Source of the DNA: CBDAPI01 sp965248635
GTDB taxonomy: Bacteria > Acidobacteriota > UBA6911 > RPQK01 > CBDAPI01
Assembly (NCBI GenBank): GCA_965248635.1
Contig: OZ252114.1
Span: 1,054,001-1,118,000 of the forward strand
Length of the DNA: 64,000 bases
Reading direction: 5' to 3'
Shown here: positions 36,925-46,490 of the stretch, piece after piece
Layout of the letters: every line of letters begins with the position of its first letter
How positions within the stretch are numbered: position 1 is the first letter of the stretch
The notes under the pieces: generated by a model
Told to the model about the DNA's origin: nothing
What the model saw: only the letters and a program-made list of their open reading frames with translations
Databases searched by the model: none
Position numbers and translations under genes: made by a program

Positions 36925-38916
36925 TCAGTTAATCAGCGACTTGGGGCGGCTGTAGGGCTCCTTGTAGAGCTTAGCCGCCTCTTCACCGATCCCCATATAA
37001 GTGACACCGCTGTTCTGGACCTTTGAGTATTCGGCCTGGGCCCGCTGCCGCTCACCCAGGATATCGTAGATTTTCCCCAGGTGGAGTTGGGTATAGGCCT
37101 CCACCCAGTCGGGCTTCAAGTCTCCATTGAGAGCGTCCCGGAAGCTGTTGGCTGCATTCGTGAAGCTGTTCTGCTGAAAATAGGTCTGTCCCAGACGAAA
37201 GTGGGACAGGCTGCTGCGCGGTTCAATGGCCTTTCCCTTTTCGTACTCGCGGATGGCCGGGATGAATTCCCCGCGCTCCCGATACTCATCTCCTATGGAT
37301 ATGTGAACCTTCACCCTCATCACTTCCGAATCGCGGAGAATCTTGCCCTTCGGGTCAATGACGACGCGCAGGGGCATGGTCTCGATCTCGAAATTGAAAG
37401 GCGTGTTCCGGCCTCCGAAGTTCAGCACCTTCTCCTCGGCTTGGCCCTTGGTCTCAATCAGGATGTCCATCGGCATCTTGAACAGCTCAATGTCCTGCTC
37501 AATCTTGCCCCGAATCCGGAATCCACCCTGGGCCAGCTTGAAGACCTCATAGGTGACGCGAAACTCGGGAACTCCAGTCGACTCTACCCACTGCAGAAAG
37601 AACCAGCCATAGTCCGTTCCCGTCTCCCGGTTCACATAATCCACGAACTGCTGTGTCGTGACCTGACCTCGAAGGACCTGCTCTTGATACCACTGTTTGA
37701 AAAGAGGATTGAAACGATCCGATCCGACCAACTGGCGCAGCATGTAGAGGACCCAGGCACCCTTCGCAGCCACCACCGATTCAAACTCCGGCGATCCTTC
37801 CTGCAGCCCGTATCCTTCGATCGTGGGGGCCCGCTGCTCGTACTTGAGCGCGTTTACCGAGAGGCGGGCAAGTTCGATCTCGAAAAGCTCCGGCTTTTTC
37901 TCTTCCAGGTAACGGAGAGCGGCATAGTTCGAGAATCCGTGGCGAAGCCAGGCATCACTGCCGGAGAGAATCTCGACCGCGTAGACAAACCACTGATCGG
38001 CAACCCGTGTAGTCATTTTCATCAACGGGAAGGCCTTGGACTCGAGGGTTCCCTCCTCCAGCAGGATCATTCCCTCGGCCCCGCTCACGGGAAACCGCAC
38101 ATTGCCAATGTCGATCAGGTTGAGCTGCTGAATCCGAAGATCTCCGAATTCCTCTGAGAAAAATTCCACCATTTGAGCGATTTTGCCGGCAAAGGGCGCA
38201 AAATCGCCCTCGAAGTCTTCAGACGCGTAAAAGGTCACGGGGATTTGATCGGCCTCGTGCCGGTCTCGAAAAAGCCGGCCCACCACGACCGGAAACTGTC
38301 CGATGTCCCGCTCGCTGACCCAGGTAAACTGCTCGTGAACACCAAAGGTGTCGATTTGCTGCAGTTCCCCTGCAGAAACTACCGTGAATCCAAGAGGAAC
38401 CCTGACCTTGAGGTTGAGAGTGGCTTCATCCACCGGAAGGTGGTGCTGCGGAAACCACTTGCCTTCGGTCAGAAGGAAGGCTCCGTCCGGACCAATCAGG
38501 GCCAACTGGGTGATGGGCGCATCTTCCAGGTAAGCGTATTCCTCGCGGTCCAGTACTCCATCGAAGCGAAATGTCAGCGTGCGGGTGTCGCCTGATCTGA
38601 ACGGGTCCGGGCCCCGGACCGCCATGCGTGAACTGTCGAAGTTATCGAAGCTCTGCTGATAGGCCACGTTGTTCTCATCCAGAACATCCTGGAGGCTGAT
38701 TCGATTGTTGATCTCAAAAGGGACGGACACCGTGTCTTCGATGACATCGAAAGTGACCCGGGTGCTGCCCTTGATGGAGCTCCGATCCGGTGTAATCTCC
38801 ACATCGATTTCGTAACTGAGAACGTCGATTCTGGGCTGGCCTGTCGAGACACCAGCATCCTGCGCGTGAAGACTCACGGTCATCAGTGCCAGGAAGAGGG
38901 TCCATCCATATCTCAT
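36925..38916 (-). CDS. M1 aminopeptidase-fold protein lacking zinc ligands, with C-terminal TPR repeats
   Basis: A 663-residue exported protein (signal peptide, cleavage near LHAQD). Residues 25-210 match the beta-rich N-terminal domain of M1 peptidases (SYEIDVEITPDRSSIKGS, then WFPQHHLPVDEATLNL). Where M1 enzymes have HExxH-x18-E, this protein has TTRVADQWFVYA and WLRHGFSNYAAL, so both histidines and the glutamate are missing; GAMEN is also gone (SGAEGMI). The last 120 residues are TPR-like (AIREYEKGKAIEPRSSLSHFRLG, then AANSFRDALNG). It is probably a periplasmic binding or scaffold protein, not a peptidase. It lies two bases upstream of lpxB. Confidence 0.8.
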   Translation of the reverse strand: MRYGWTLFLALMTVSLHAQDAGVSTGQPRIDVLSYEIDVEITPDRSSIKGSTRVTFDVIEDTVSVPFEINNRISLQDVLDENNVAYQQSFDNFDSSRMAVRGPDPFRSGDTRTLTFRFDGVLDREEYAYLEDAPITQLALIGPDGAFLLTEGKWFPQHHLPVDEATLNLKVRVPLGFTVVSAGELQQIDTFGVHEQFTWVSERDIGQFPVVVGRLFRDRHEADQIPVTFYASEDFEGDFAPFAGKIAQMVEFFSEEFGDLRIQQLNLIDIGNVRFPVSGAEGMILLEEGTLESKAFPLMKMTTRVADQWFVYAVEILSGSDAWLRHGFSNYAALRYLEEKKPELFEIELARLSVNALKYEQRAPTIEGYGLQEGSPEFESVVAAKGAWVLYMLRQLVGSDRFNPLFKQWYQEQVLRGQVTTQQFVDYVNRETGTDYGWFFLQWVESTGVPEFRVTYEVFKLAQGGFRIRGKIEQDIELFKMPMDILIETKGQAEEKVLNFGGRNTPFNFEIETMPLRVVIDPKGKILRDSEVMRVKVHISIGDEYRERGEFIPAIREYEKGKAIEPRSSLSHFRLGQTYFQQNSFTNAANSFRDALNGDLKPDWVEAYTQLHLGKIYDILGERQRAQAEYSKVQNSGVTYMGIGEEAAKLYKEPYSRPKSLIN

Positions 38917-38918
38917 AT

Positions 38919-40076
38919 CTATCGAGTCTCGACGAGGGTCATGATTTCTTTGGCGGTTTCCTGGTACGCATCAAGCGTTCCCAGTTTCTTTGATGCAATC
39001 TCGAGATTTTGTTTCACTTTTCGCATTTTGTCGGGGCTCGTCAGCAAGTCGAGCAAGTAGGCTGCGATCGCCTCGCCCTGCGCATCTCCCTGAACGAACT
39101 CGGGGGCAATCTGACGCCCCGCTACCAGGTTAGCCAGGCAGAAACTCTCGGTCTTTACTAAGGGACGCAGTAAACGATAGCTAAGTTCCGACATCCGGTA
39201 AACCATGGCGAAGGGCACCTTCAAGACCATTGCCTGCAGTGTACTGGTTCCGCTCTTGACGATTGCACAGTCAGCCCAGGGAAGCTGCTCCTCAATCGAC
39301 CCTCGCACCATCTTCAGACCCACTCCGGATCCTTGATTCTTTTGCCATTCCTTGTAAACACCGAGCAGATGCTCATCGTCTACTTCGGGTGCGGCAACCA
39401 CCCGGAAGGAACAGGGAAGCCGGGAGTGGACCAGAGCGGCAGCCTCCAGCTGAATCGGAAAGATCTGATCGATTTCCTTGCGCCGGCTGCCAGGCAGAAG
39501 CGCAATCCTGGCCCGGCGGCCACTGGGCGAACTCGCACGATTGCCACCTGTTGCCGTTCTCAGCCTGGCCATCGGATTGCCTACATAGACGGCATCCACT
39601 CCATGGCGGCGATAAAACGGCACCTCAAAGGGCAAGATCACCAGCATCCTGGCAACGTGGCGCCGGACGCTGCTCACGCGGCCCCGACGCCAGGCCCAGA
39701 TCTGAGGGCTGATGAAGTAACAGACCGGGATTCCCTGTTTGCTCAGGCGGGAGGCCAGTCTCAAGTTGAATTCCGGAAAATCTACCAGAACGGCCAGAGC
39801 CGGCGGCGACTGCCGGACGCGCTTCTGGATCCTGCGGAAAAGACGCAGGTAGTCGACCAGATTCGAACACGCGGCGACCGGGCCGATGGCAGCCAGAGAA
39901 TCGATGCGCGTCATCAGTTCAACGCCCTGCTCGGCCATCCTGGGACCACCACTGCCGAACCAGTGATAGGCCTCAGGACTCAGGTCCCGCAGGGCCCGGA
40001 CCACCTCGGCGGCGTGCTCCTCGCCCGAGGTCTCTCCCGTAACCACCAGAATAGACTTCGGTGTACTCACTTTCAT
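38919..40076 (-). CDS. lpxB: Lipid-A-disaccharide synthase LpxB
   Basis: A 385-residue GT19 glycosyltransferase. ILVVTGETSGEEHAAEVVRAL is the start, with FGSGGPRMAEQGVELM and LVDFPEFNLRLAS next. PQIWAWRRGRVSSVRRHVARMLVILPFEVPFYRRHG with VYVGNPM and LLPGSRRKEI is the UDP-sugar and acceptor core. It joins UDP-diacylglucosamine and lipid X to make the lipid A disaccharide, so this organism has an LPS-type outer membrane. The start at 40076 is the ATG of MKVSTPKS; a 19-base palindrome lies just upstream. Confidence 0.93.
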   Translation of the reverse strand: MKVSTPKSILVVTGETSGEEHAAEVVRALRDLSPEAYHWFGSGGPRMAEQGVELMTRIDSLAAIGPVAACSNLVDYLRLFRRIQKRVRQSPPALAVLVDFPEFNLRLASRLSKQGIPVCYFISPQIWAWRRGRVSSVRRHVARMLVILPFEVPFYRRHGVDAVYVGNPMARLRTATGGNRASSPSGRRARIALLPGSRRKEIDQIFPIQLEAAALVHSRLPCSFRVVAAPEVDDEHLLGVYKEWQKNQGSGVGLKMVRGSIEEQLPWADCAIVKSGTSTLQAMVLKVPFAMVYRMSELSYRLLRPLVKTESFCLANLVAGRQIAPEFVQGDAQGEAIAAYLLDLLTSPDKMRKVKQNLEIASKKLGTLDAYQETAKEIMTLVETR

Positions 40077-40081
40077 AAATA

Positions 40082-40100
40082 GGGAGTACCAGGTACTCCC
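40082..40100. repeat. Perfect palindrome upstream of lpxB
   Basis: GGGAGTACC-A-GGTACTCCC is a 9-bp perfect inverted repeat with a one-base centre, 5 bases from the lpxB start codon. It could be an operator or a leader hairpin; no T-run follows. Confidence 0.6.
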
Positions 40101-40114
40101 CCCGTGGCTGCTCT

Positions 40115-41290
40115 TCACTGGACGGGAGAACGGATCCACCCACCTCCGAGAACCTGATCCTCGGAATAGAATACGGCAGCCTGGCCGGGAGTGACCGACA
40201 TCTGTGGCTGATCGAAAATGACTCTGGCTGACCAACTGCCGGTCTCATCGGAGCGATTCTGACGACTCAGGTGCAGGGTCGCTGTCGCCTCGCGGTGGCG
40301 GGAGCGAATTCGCACCGACGCCCGGATCCGGGGCTGGAACCGCCCGTTGACCAGAGAAACCCTCTCCGCTTCCAACCCCTTCGAGAACAGGTCCTCCCGG
40401 TAACCGACGACAACCGCATCTCGATTCGTTTCAATTCTCAGCACGTAAAGCGGTCGGTGGTGCGCGATCCCCAGACCCCTGCGCTGACCGATCGTGAACT
40501 GATAGCAGCCCTCGTGATCCCCCAGGGGAGTCCCGTCTTTGAAAAGAATGGGGCCCCTCTCTTGAGCCCGGATTGAGGGCCCAAAATCAGCCTTGATTTC
40601 TTCGCCATGACGACGAATGAAAGCAGCATAATCGCGGTCCGGAACAAAGCAGATCTCCTGGCTGTCCGGTTTTCCGGCCGTGACGAGACCCGCTTTCTCG
40701 GCAATCTGTCGAATCCTCTTCTTGGGGGTGTCTCCCACCGGAAAGAGGGTTCGGGACAGCTGGTTCTGATCGAGTTCGAACAGGTAGTAGGACTGATCCT
40801 TGCCAGCATCAGCACCCTTGTGGAGGGTGTAGCCCTCGTCCGGGGAGTGCTCGATTCTCGCATAGTGGCCGGTAGCCACCTTTTGAATACCGACCTGCTG
40901 AGCGAACAGCATCAGCCGGTCAAACTTCAGGAAGGTATTGCAGCGAGTGCAGGGTAGGGGCGTGCGCCCGCTCAGGTAGTCCCCGATAAAGGGCTCAATC
41001 ACCAGCCGCTCAAATTCTTTTTCGAGATTCAGGACGTAGAAGCGCAATCCCAGCTCTTCGGCAACTCTTCGGGCGTCGTAGACATCATCCAGAGAGCAGC
41101 AGCTGCCAACCTGGTGGCGGCCGTTGGAATTCGGGTTGCGGCGATAATCCCACAGCTGCATCGTACAGCCGACCACCTGAAAGCCGGACTCCTTGAGGAG
41201 CAAGGCTGCGGTGGAACTGTCGACACCCCCACTCATCGCCAGCAGCACGGGCTCACTGTCTGGTCGGGCAGTGGCCTCCATCAGGTCCAT
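40115..41290 (-). CDS. mnmA: tRNA-specific 2-thiouridylase MnmA
   Basis: A 391-residue PP-loop ATPase. SGGVDSS is the ATP loop (residues about 20-26). The catalytic cysteines are in PLPCTRCN and SQEICFVPD, and the family's GHYARIEH and FPVGDTPKKRIRQIAEKAG are present. It adds sulfur to U34 of tRNA-Lys, -Glu and -Gln. It overlaps the end of the hypothetical gene upstream by 10 bases. Length normal. Confidence 0.95.
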   Translation of the reverse strand: MDLMEATARPDSEPVLLAMSGGVDSSTAALLLKESGFQVVGCTMQLWDYRRNPNSNGRHQVGSCCSLDDVYDARRVAEELGLRFYVLNLEKEFERLVIEPFIGDYLSGRTPLPCTRCNTFLKFDRLMLFAQQVGIQKVATGHYARIEHSPDEGYTLHKGADAGKDQSYYLFELDQNQLSRTLFPVGDTPKKRIRQIAEKAGLVTAGKPDSQEICFVPDRDYAAFIRRHGEEIKADFGPSIRAQERGPILFKDGTPLGDHEGCYQFTIGQRRGLGIAHHRPLYVLRIETNRDAVVVGYREDLFSKGLEAERVSLVNGRFQPRIRASVRIRSRHREATATLHLSRQNRSDETGSWSARVIFDQPQMSVTPGQAAVFYSEDQVLGGGWIRSPVQ

Positions 41291-42069
41291 ACGACGCCTC
41301 TTGAATAAGTCTCAATCTGTGCCGATCCCATCGGAACCTCGTAGGGATTCATATCCTTTGCACGTTCCTCGAAATCGAGACTGATGGCGTTGTAGTCCCG
41401 AACCAGGTCCGAGGCCAGCGCCTGCAGCTGCTCATGGTGCTCGGGCCGCCTGGGAAACCTCCAGCCCAGTTCTTCCTCCTGGAGAAGGCGAAAGCCGTCC
41501 TCCAGGAAGATTCGGCCCAGGCTCTCACGGCCGGAGGAAAAGAGCCGCTTCAGATCAGCCTCCAGGCCCAGGAACTGATTGCCTTCCAATCCTTCCTCCG
41601 AACCGAGCATGTCCAGCAGCATTCTTTCCAACCTCAGGAATCGATGAAAGAAAAGCTCGCTCAAGTTTCTCATTCTGGCGGAACGCTCCACCAGCAGGCC
41701 TTCCCGGCAACGGACCAGAAAGTCTTCCAACGACTCCGCTCGTGCAGAGTAGGTCCCCAGCTCGCGGCTGTACCAGATACGCGGGCCCGGGAGGCGCGCC
41801 ACATAATGCGCGATCAGATCTTCTGCCTGTTCCGGCCAGGATACGGGTCGCGGCGCAGCGGCAGGTTCCAGTTCCTCGAGAGACACCTCGCGGACCATGT
41901 CACGGGTCCACTTGAGCTCCCAGTCCTGCAGCCACTCGGCCAGAAAAAGGTACTTGCGGCTTCCATTGTATCCGGAACGGACATCCTGGAGGTCGACTTT
42001 GACCTCGAAGAGAAGCTTCGGTTGTTCAGCAGCTGAAGTGTGCAGTAGACGATAGTGAGCCAGCGCCAT
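41281..42069 (-). CDS. Hypothetical 262-residue protein upstream of mnmA
   Basis: A soluble, charged protein with no signal or membrane helix. Readable features: LLFEVKVDLQDVRSGYNGSR in the first third, WYSRELGTYSARAESLEDFL in the centre, then a mostly helical half (DLKRLFSSGRESLGRIFLEDG). Its ATG follows no strong ribosome site. I do not recognise the family. The 10-base overlap with mnmA indicates a two-gene unit. It looks like a genuine conserved protein by composition. Confidence 0.7.
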   Translation of the reverse strand: MALAHYRLLHTSAAEQPKLLFEVKVDLQDVRSGYNGSRKYLFLAEWLQDWELKWTRDMVREVSLEELEPAAAPRPVSWPEQAEDLIAHYVARLPGPRIWYSRELGTYSARAESLEDFLVRCREGLLVERSARMRNLSELFFHRFLRLERMLLDMLGSEEGLEGNQFLGLEADLKRLFSSGRESLGRIFLEDGFRLLQEEELGWRFPRRPEHHEQLQALASDLVRDYNAISLDFEERAKDMNPYEVPMGSAQIETYSRGVVWT

Positions 42070-42101
42070 TCAATCCCGATCGCCAGGGAAACTAGGCGGG
42101 A

Positions 42102-42665
42102 TTATAACACGGACTTCAGCTGCACGCGGCCATAGAAGAGTCGGGATTTCACGGTTCCCTCGGCTACCTGAAGCCGCTCGGCGATCTCCCGAATCGTGTA
42201 TCCGTCCAGGTCATGGAGGCGAACCACGTCGCGGTGCTTGTCTCCGAGACGGCTCAAAGCCCGGTGAACACGGTCTCTGATCTCCGCCCTCCGGTAGCTC
42301 TCAAAAGGACTGGGCCGCTTGAGATCCAGGATCACCTTCTGGTCAGATATATCTTCGTCGGTGCGCTGCTGATGCTTCTTGTTCCTGCGCAGGATCTCAA
42401 GGCAGGCGTTAATGGCAATTCGATTGATCCAGGTACCCAGCTTGGAATCACCTCGGAACTTACCGGCGGCCCTGTGGACGTTGATGAAGGTCTCCTGAAG
42501 AGCATCCTGGGCCGATTGCTCTTCCTTCAGTATCCGCAGTGCCGTGCGATAGATCTTCTGCCGAAAACGATTGAACAGTTCCTGAAAACCAGCATCTTCC
42601 TGAGCTTGAACTCGAAGCATGAGATTGGCTTCTAGTGGTGAAGCTCCGGCAATGTATGTCGCCAT
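42102..42665 (-). CDS. ECF-type RNA polymerase sigma factor
   Basis: A 187-residue sigma70-family factor. The start at 42665 follows GGAGGT. Region 2 is QELFNRFRQKIYRTALRIL and DALQETFINVHRAAGKFRGDSKLGTWINRIAINACLEILRR; region 4 is ALSRLGDKHRDVVRLHDLDGYTIREIAERLQVAEGTVKSRLFYGR. There is no adjacent anti-sigma gene in this window. It lies 180 bases downstream of the response regulator on the same strand. It probably controls an envelope-stress or similar regulon (inference). Confidence 0.93.
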   Translation of the reverse strand: MATYIAGASPLEANLMLRVQAQEDAGFQELFNRFRQKIYRTALRILKEEQSAQDALQETFINVHRAAGKFRGDSKLGTWINRIAINACLEILRRNKKHQQRTDEDISDQKVILDLKRPSPFESYRRAEIRDRVHRALSRLGDKHRDVVRLHDLDGYTIREIAERLQVAEGTVKSRLFYGRVQLKSVL

Positions 42666-42862
42666 AACAACCTCCGCCACGTTCTATAGCAAACCGCGTT
42701 CCAATTCTCCTAACTGATTGATTTTATGGATCTTAGATAGATTAGTAACACTTAAACTGTTAAACTATTTCACGCTCCAACTTCCGACTTCACCTGGTTA
42801 AGTTGTTGATAAATAAAGACTTGACTGTTTGTAAAGAGAGCTGACAGCGGATGTTAATCTGT

Positions 42863-44293
42863 CTAACGATTCTGATACTGTTTCAGTTTGGAGATGATGG
42901 TCTGACGGGTGATGCCGAGCGTCTGGGCGGCCTGGCTCTTGTTATTGCCGTGGGCCTCCAGGGCCTCCAGGATGAGCCGTCTTTCCAGGGTTGAGAGTTG
43001 ATCTCTGAGGGAAAGCTCTTCTTCCTGTGACCGCACGGGCGAGTAGCGGATCCGCTCAGCCAGGTGGGAGGCGCTGATCTCAGGGTCCGACTGACAAAGT
43101 ATGGCGACACGCTCCATTTCGTTCTCCAGTTCCCGAACGTTCCCCGGCCAGGAGTAGCCTCGCAGAAGCTGCAGGGTTGTCTCTGCCAGGGCCACGGAAA
43201 CCTTCCCCAGGCGGGAACAGGCGGTCGCCAGAAAGTGCCTCGCCAGGACTTCAATGTCAGCACGTCGGGCCCTCAAAGGGGGAACCGTGACCGAAAACAC
43301 GTTCAGCCTGAAGAACAGATCCTGGCGGAATCTTCCTGCATCGACCAGGTCGTCGAGGCGGCGGTTGGTGGAAACAATGATCCGCACGTCGATCATCCTG
43401 GTACTGGTCTCGCCCACGGGCAGGATTTCGCCTTCCTGCAGGACCCGCAGCAGTTTGACCTGGAGACCCAGAGGGGCATCCCCGATCTCGTCCAGGAAGA
43501 TGGTTCCCTGGTCGGCCTGACCAAAAAAGCCCTTTGAGTCGCTGGTGGCTCCCGTAAAGGCCCCTTTTCGATGTCCGAAGAACGCGCTCTCCACCAGGTC
43601 CGCAGGAACCGCGCCGCAGTTGACGGGAACAAAGGGTGCTTCGTGACGGCCACTCTTCTGGTGGATGTAGCGAGCCATCAGCTCTTTTCCCGTGCCCGTC
43701 TCTCCCTGGATCAGCACAGTCGAGTCGGTCTCCACGACTCGATCCACCAGATCCAGCAGCTGTTTCATCTCGCGACTCTCGAAGATAAACTCCGATCCGG
43801 AATGCTGGAGACGTTCAACCTCCTGCCGCAACTCGCTGTTCTCCGTCTGCAACTGCTGGTTCGCTTTCTCGAGTTGGCCGGCCAGGCGGGAGTTTTCCTG
43901 TTTCAACTCTCGATGCCGAATCTCCTGCTTGACGCTCTGCTGGAGAGTAAAGGGGTCCCACGGCTTGGTGATGTACCGATGAACGTGACCCTCGTTGATA
44001 GCATCCATCAGGTCCTCTACTTCCGTGTAACCGGTGAGGATGATGCGCACGGCATCCGGTTGCACTTCGAGGGTTTGTTTGAGGAGTTCGACTCCACTCA
44101 TTCCGTGCATTCTCTGGTCCGTTATGATGGCATTCACACGGCGGTCCTTCAGGACTTCGAGTGCCTCCCTGCCCCCGCTGGCTTCATAGACCCGGTACTC
44201 TCCGAGAAAAGTTCGCCTGAGCTTCTGCAGATTGGCAGCTTCGTCGTCGACGACCAGAAGGGCTTGCCTGTGGTTCTCCGGTTCAGACTTCAC
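42863..44293 (-). CDS. NtrC-type sigma54-dependent response regulator
   Basis: A 476-residue protein. The receiver domain (1-125) has VVDDEAANL and the phosphorylation aspartate Asp59 in IITDQRMHG. A short linker helix leads to the AAA+ domain with GETGTGKE (Walker A), the sigma54-contacting GAFTGA in HRKGAFTGATSDSKG, and EIGDAPLGLQVKLLRVLQEGE. The C-terminus is a Fis-type helix-turn-helix (AQTLGITRQTIISKLKQYQ). It overlaps the histidine kinase by 4 bases (GTGA). It activates sigma54 promoters once phosphorylated. Confidence 0.95.
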   Translation of the reverse strand: MKSEPENHRQALLVVDDEAANLQKLRRTFLGEYRVYEASGGREALEVLKDRRVNAIITDQRMHGMSGVELLKQTLEVQPDAVRIILTGYTEVEDLMDAINEGHVHRYITKPWDPFTLQQSVKQEIRHRELKQENSRLAGQLEKANQQLQTENSELRQEVERLQHSGSEFIFESREMKQLLDLVDRVVETDSTVLIQGETGTGKELMARYIHQKSGRHEAPFVPVNCGAVPADLVESAFFGHRKGAFTGATSDSKGFFGQADQGTIFLDEIGDAPLGLQVKLLRVLQEGEILPVGETSTRMIDVRIIVSTNRRLDDLVDAGRFRQDLFFRLNVFSVTVPPLRARRADIEVLARHFLATACSRLGKVSVALAETTLQLLRGYSWPGNVRELENEMERVAILCQSDPEISASHLAERIRYSPVRSQEEELSLRDQLSTLERRLILEALEAHGNNKSQAAQTLGITRQTIISKLKQYQNR

Positions 44294-46449
44294 TCTGGAT
44301 CTCCCAGTGGAAGCTGGATGGTAAAACGAGTTCCCTGATTCACTTTGCTTTCCACCTCAATGGTGCCCTGATGCTGCTGGATGATGCCATAGGATATGCT
44401 CAGTCCCAGGCCCGTCCCGAGACCCACACCCTTGGTGGTAAAAAAGGGTTCGAAGATGCGATTCAGATGTTCTTTTGAGATCCCGACCCCATTGTCCTCA
44501 ACCTCGATGACCGCCCGCCCGTTGCTGCGCTGGGTCCGAACCCAGATGTCTCCCTGGCCCGGAATCGCCTGACACGCGTTGGTGAGCAGGTTCATAAACA
44601 CCTGGCTGAGCTTTCCGGAGTGACAGGGGATCCTGGGGAGTTCCGAGTAGTCCTTATGAACCTGAATGCGGTCTCGATACTCATGGCGAATCAGATTGAG
44701 CGCCAGCTCGATCGACTCATGAAGGTCAACCGGCCGGAGTTCGTCGCTGTCCATGCGTGAGAAAGCCCTCAGATCTCCAATGATCTCGTGGATGCGTCGG
44801 GCTCCTTCTTCGAAGTTGCGAATCAGTTCATCCAGATCCTCCAGGATGAAATCAAAGGCCTTCTCCTGTTTCCGCTCCTCAATGGCCCGGGCAGCGGCCG
44901 GAGCCAGGTTAGCGCTCTTCTCGAACATCTGCAGAAGCGTCTTCATTTCTCCCACATACTGCTTCAGAAAGTCCGTGTTTCCGTAAATGAAGTTCAGAGG
45001 GTTCTTGATCTCGTGCGCGATTCCGGCCACGAGCTGGCCCAGAGAGGCCATCTTCTCACTCTGCACGAGCTGAACGTGAGCCTCCTTCAATTCCTCATAG
45101 GCTTCTTCGATCGTGCGTCGGCTCTCTTCGAGTTCTCCCGTTCTCTCCAGAACCTTCTCTTCCAGCCGCCGGTTCAGTTCGATGAGAGCCTCGCTCCTTT
45201 CCTGCAGCGACTCCGCCATGTCGTTGAAAGTGGCGGCCAGTTCGCCGATCTCGTCACGGCTGGAGATCTTGACACGCTGCGTGGAGTCTCCCCGGGCAAT
45301 CATTCGGGCCGTGGTCGTCAGTTCTTTCAGCGGAGTCGTAAACTGCCGCGCCGCCCAGAAAGTAATGAGAACGACCAGCAACGACGAAAGAAGGGCACCG
45401 GCGATCAGAATGTTCTTGAGCTCCTGGACGGGGGCGAAGATGTCCTCATCATCGACCCCGACGCCGCACACCCAGTTGAAGTACTCGTGATCAATTTCCG
45501 CCAGCCCGCTGATCTTCGCGGTACCCGGGGGATACTCGTAATCCACGTGTCTCACATCATTGACCACCGGGTCTCGAAGCATCTCCTTGACGGCCTCGGA
45601 GACCTGTGTCAGGCCGTGGTCCAGGATCAGGCTGGTTCCGTAATTGTTGCGGTTCGCACCAATCTCAGACCTTCTTAAAGTCCGATTCCGCCGATACTTG
45701 TGCCCGAGAATGGTGTCTCCGTCCCGATCAAAAAGGAATCCGTATCCGGAAGTCAGTGAACGGTTCTCGAACTCTTCTTCCAGAACGTCCAGGATCTCCT
45801 GAATGTACTCCCAGTTCATGAGGCCCAGAACTCCCCCGATCACAATCTGTTTCTGGTTGTGAATCGGAACGGCAAATCCGATCGAATACCGGAGCATGAC
45901 GTCTTCATCCTGGTAGGAATAGAGTTGCCCGATCAGGGGAGATTCATGCCAGGCGATGAAACCCGGCTTATCTCCGCGCACCTCCCGCAACCAGAGCTTG
46001 TCCGGGGTATAACGGGTCAGGTCTTCTCCCAGCAGCGCTTCGATCCGCGAGGCATCCAGTTCCTGCGACTCCCCCTGCGGCCCGGAAGCCCGGCTGACGC
46101 TATTCATGAGACGGATGCGACCCTCGACGTCAAACAAGATCAGCAGATCGTAGACCTCGTGAATCTGCACCATTTCATTGAGCAAACCCCGGGGGACGGG
46201 CGCCTCGGAACTCATCATGAAATCGCGAAAGAAGAGACGTAGAGCCCAGATCTCCTCCTGGCGCTCCACCAGGCTGAGCCGAATCGTGTTGGCCATGCCC
46301 TGGGCAATCTGCTCCAGATAGAGCGCGATTCGGTCTTCCGTAATGCGTCCTTTGGCCTGGTAATAGGAGAAAAAGGAGATCCCCATCAGCGGGATCAGGC
46401 ACAGGGCCAGTATCAGAAGCAGCAGTTTCTGCCGGAGAGTCCACCTCAA
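44290..46449 (-). CDS. Membrane sensor histidine kinase
   Basis: A 719-residue kinase. TM1 spans residues about 7-27; a large periplasmic Cache-type sensor domain follows (LLILFDVEGRIRLMNSVSR, then FDRDGDTILGHKYRRN). TM2 is at about 345-365 (ILIAGALLSSLLVVLITFWA), then HAMP, a coiled coil, and the HisKA box SLGQLVAGIAHEIKNPLNF. The HATPase blocks are VFMNLLTNACQAIPG, VEDNGVGISKEH and GLGTGLGLSISYGIIQQHQG. The start is TTG at 46449 after GGGAGGT. Its partner is the NtrC-type regulator. The ligand is unknown; Cache domains usually bind small organics. Confidence 0.93.
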   Translation of the reverse strand: MRWTLRQKLLLLILALCLIPLMGISFFSYYQAKGRITEDRIALYLEQIAQGMANTIRLSLVERQEEIWALRLFFRDFMMSSEAPVPRGLLNEMVQIHEVYDLLILFDVEGRIRLMNSVSRASGPQGESQELDASRIEALLGEDLTRYTPDKLWLREVRGDKPGFIAWHESPLIGQLYSYQDEDVMLRYSIGFAVPIHNQKQIVIGGVLGLMNWEYIQEILDVLEEEFENRSLTSGYGFLFDRDGDTILGHKYRRNRTLRRSEIGANRNNYGTSLILDHGLTQVSEAVKEMLRDPVVNDVRHVDYEYPPGTAKISGLAEIDHEYFNWVCGVGVDDEDIFAPVQELKNILIAGALLSSLLVVLITFWAARQFTTPLKELTTTARMIARGDSTQRVKISSRDEIGELAATFNDMAESLQERSEALIELNRRLEEKVLERTGELEESRRTIEEAYEELKEAHVQLVQSEKMASLGQLVAGIAHEIKNPLNFIYGNTDFLKQYVGEMKTLLQMFEKSANLAPAAARAIEERKQEKAFDFILEDLDELIRNFEEGARRIHEIIGDLRAFSRMDSDELRPVDLHESIELALNLIRHEYRDRIQVHKDYSELPRIPCHSGKLSQVFMNLLTNACQAIPGQGDIWVRTQRSNGRAVIEVEDNGVGISKEHLNRIFEPFFTTKGVGLGTGLGLSISYGIIQQHQGTIEVESKVNQGTRFTIQLPLGDPE

Positions 46450-46490
46450 ATGCTTTTCGGACCTCCCGAATAGCGAGTTTCCAGGTTAAA

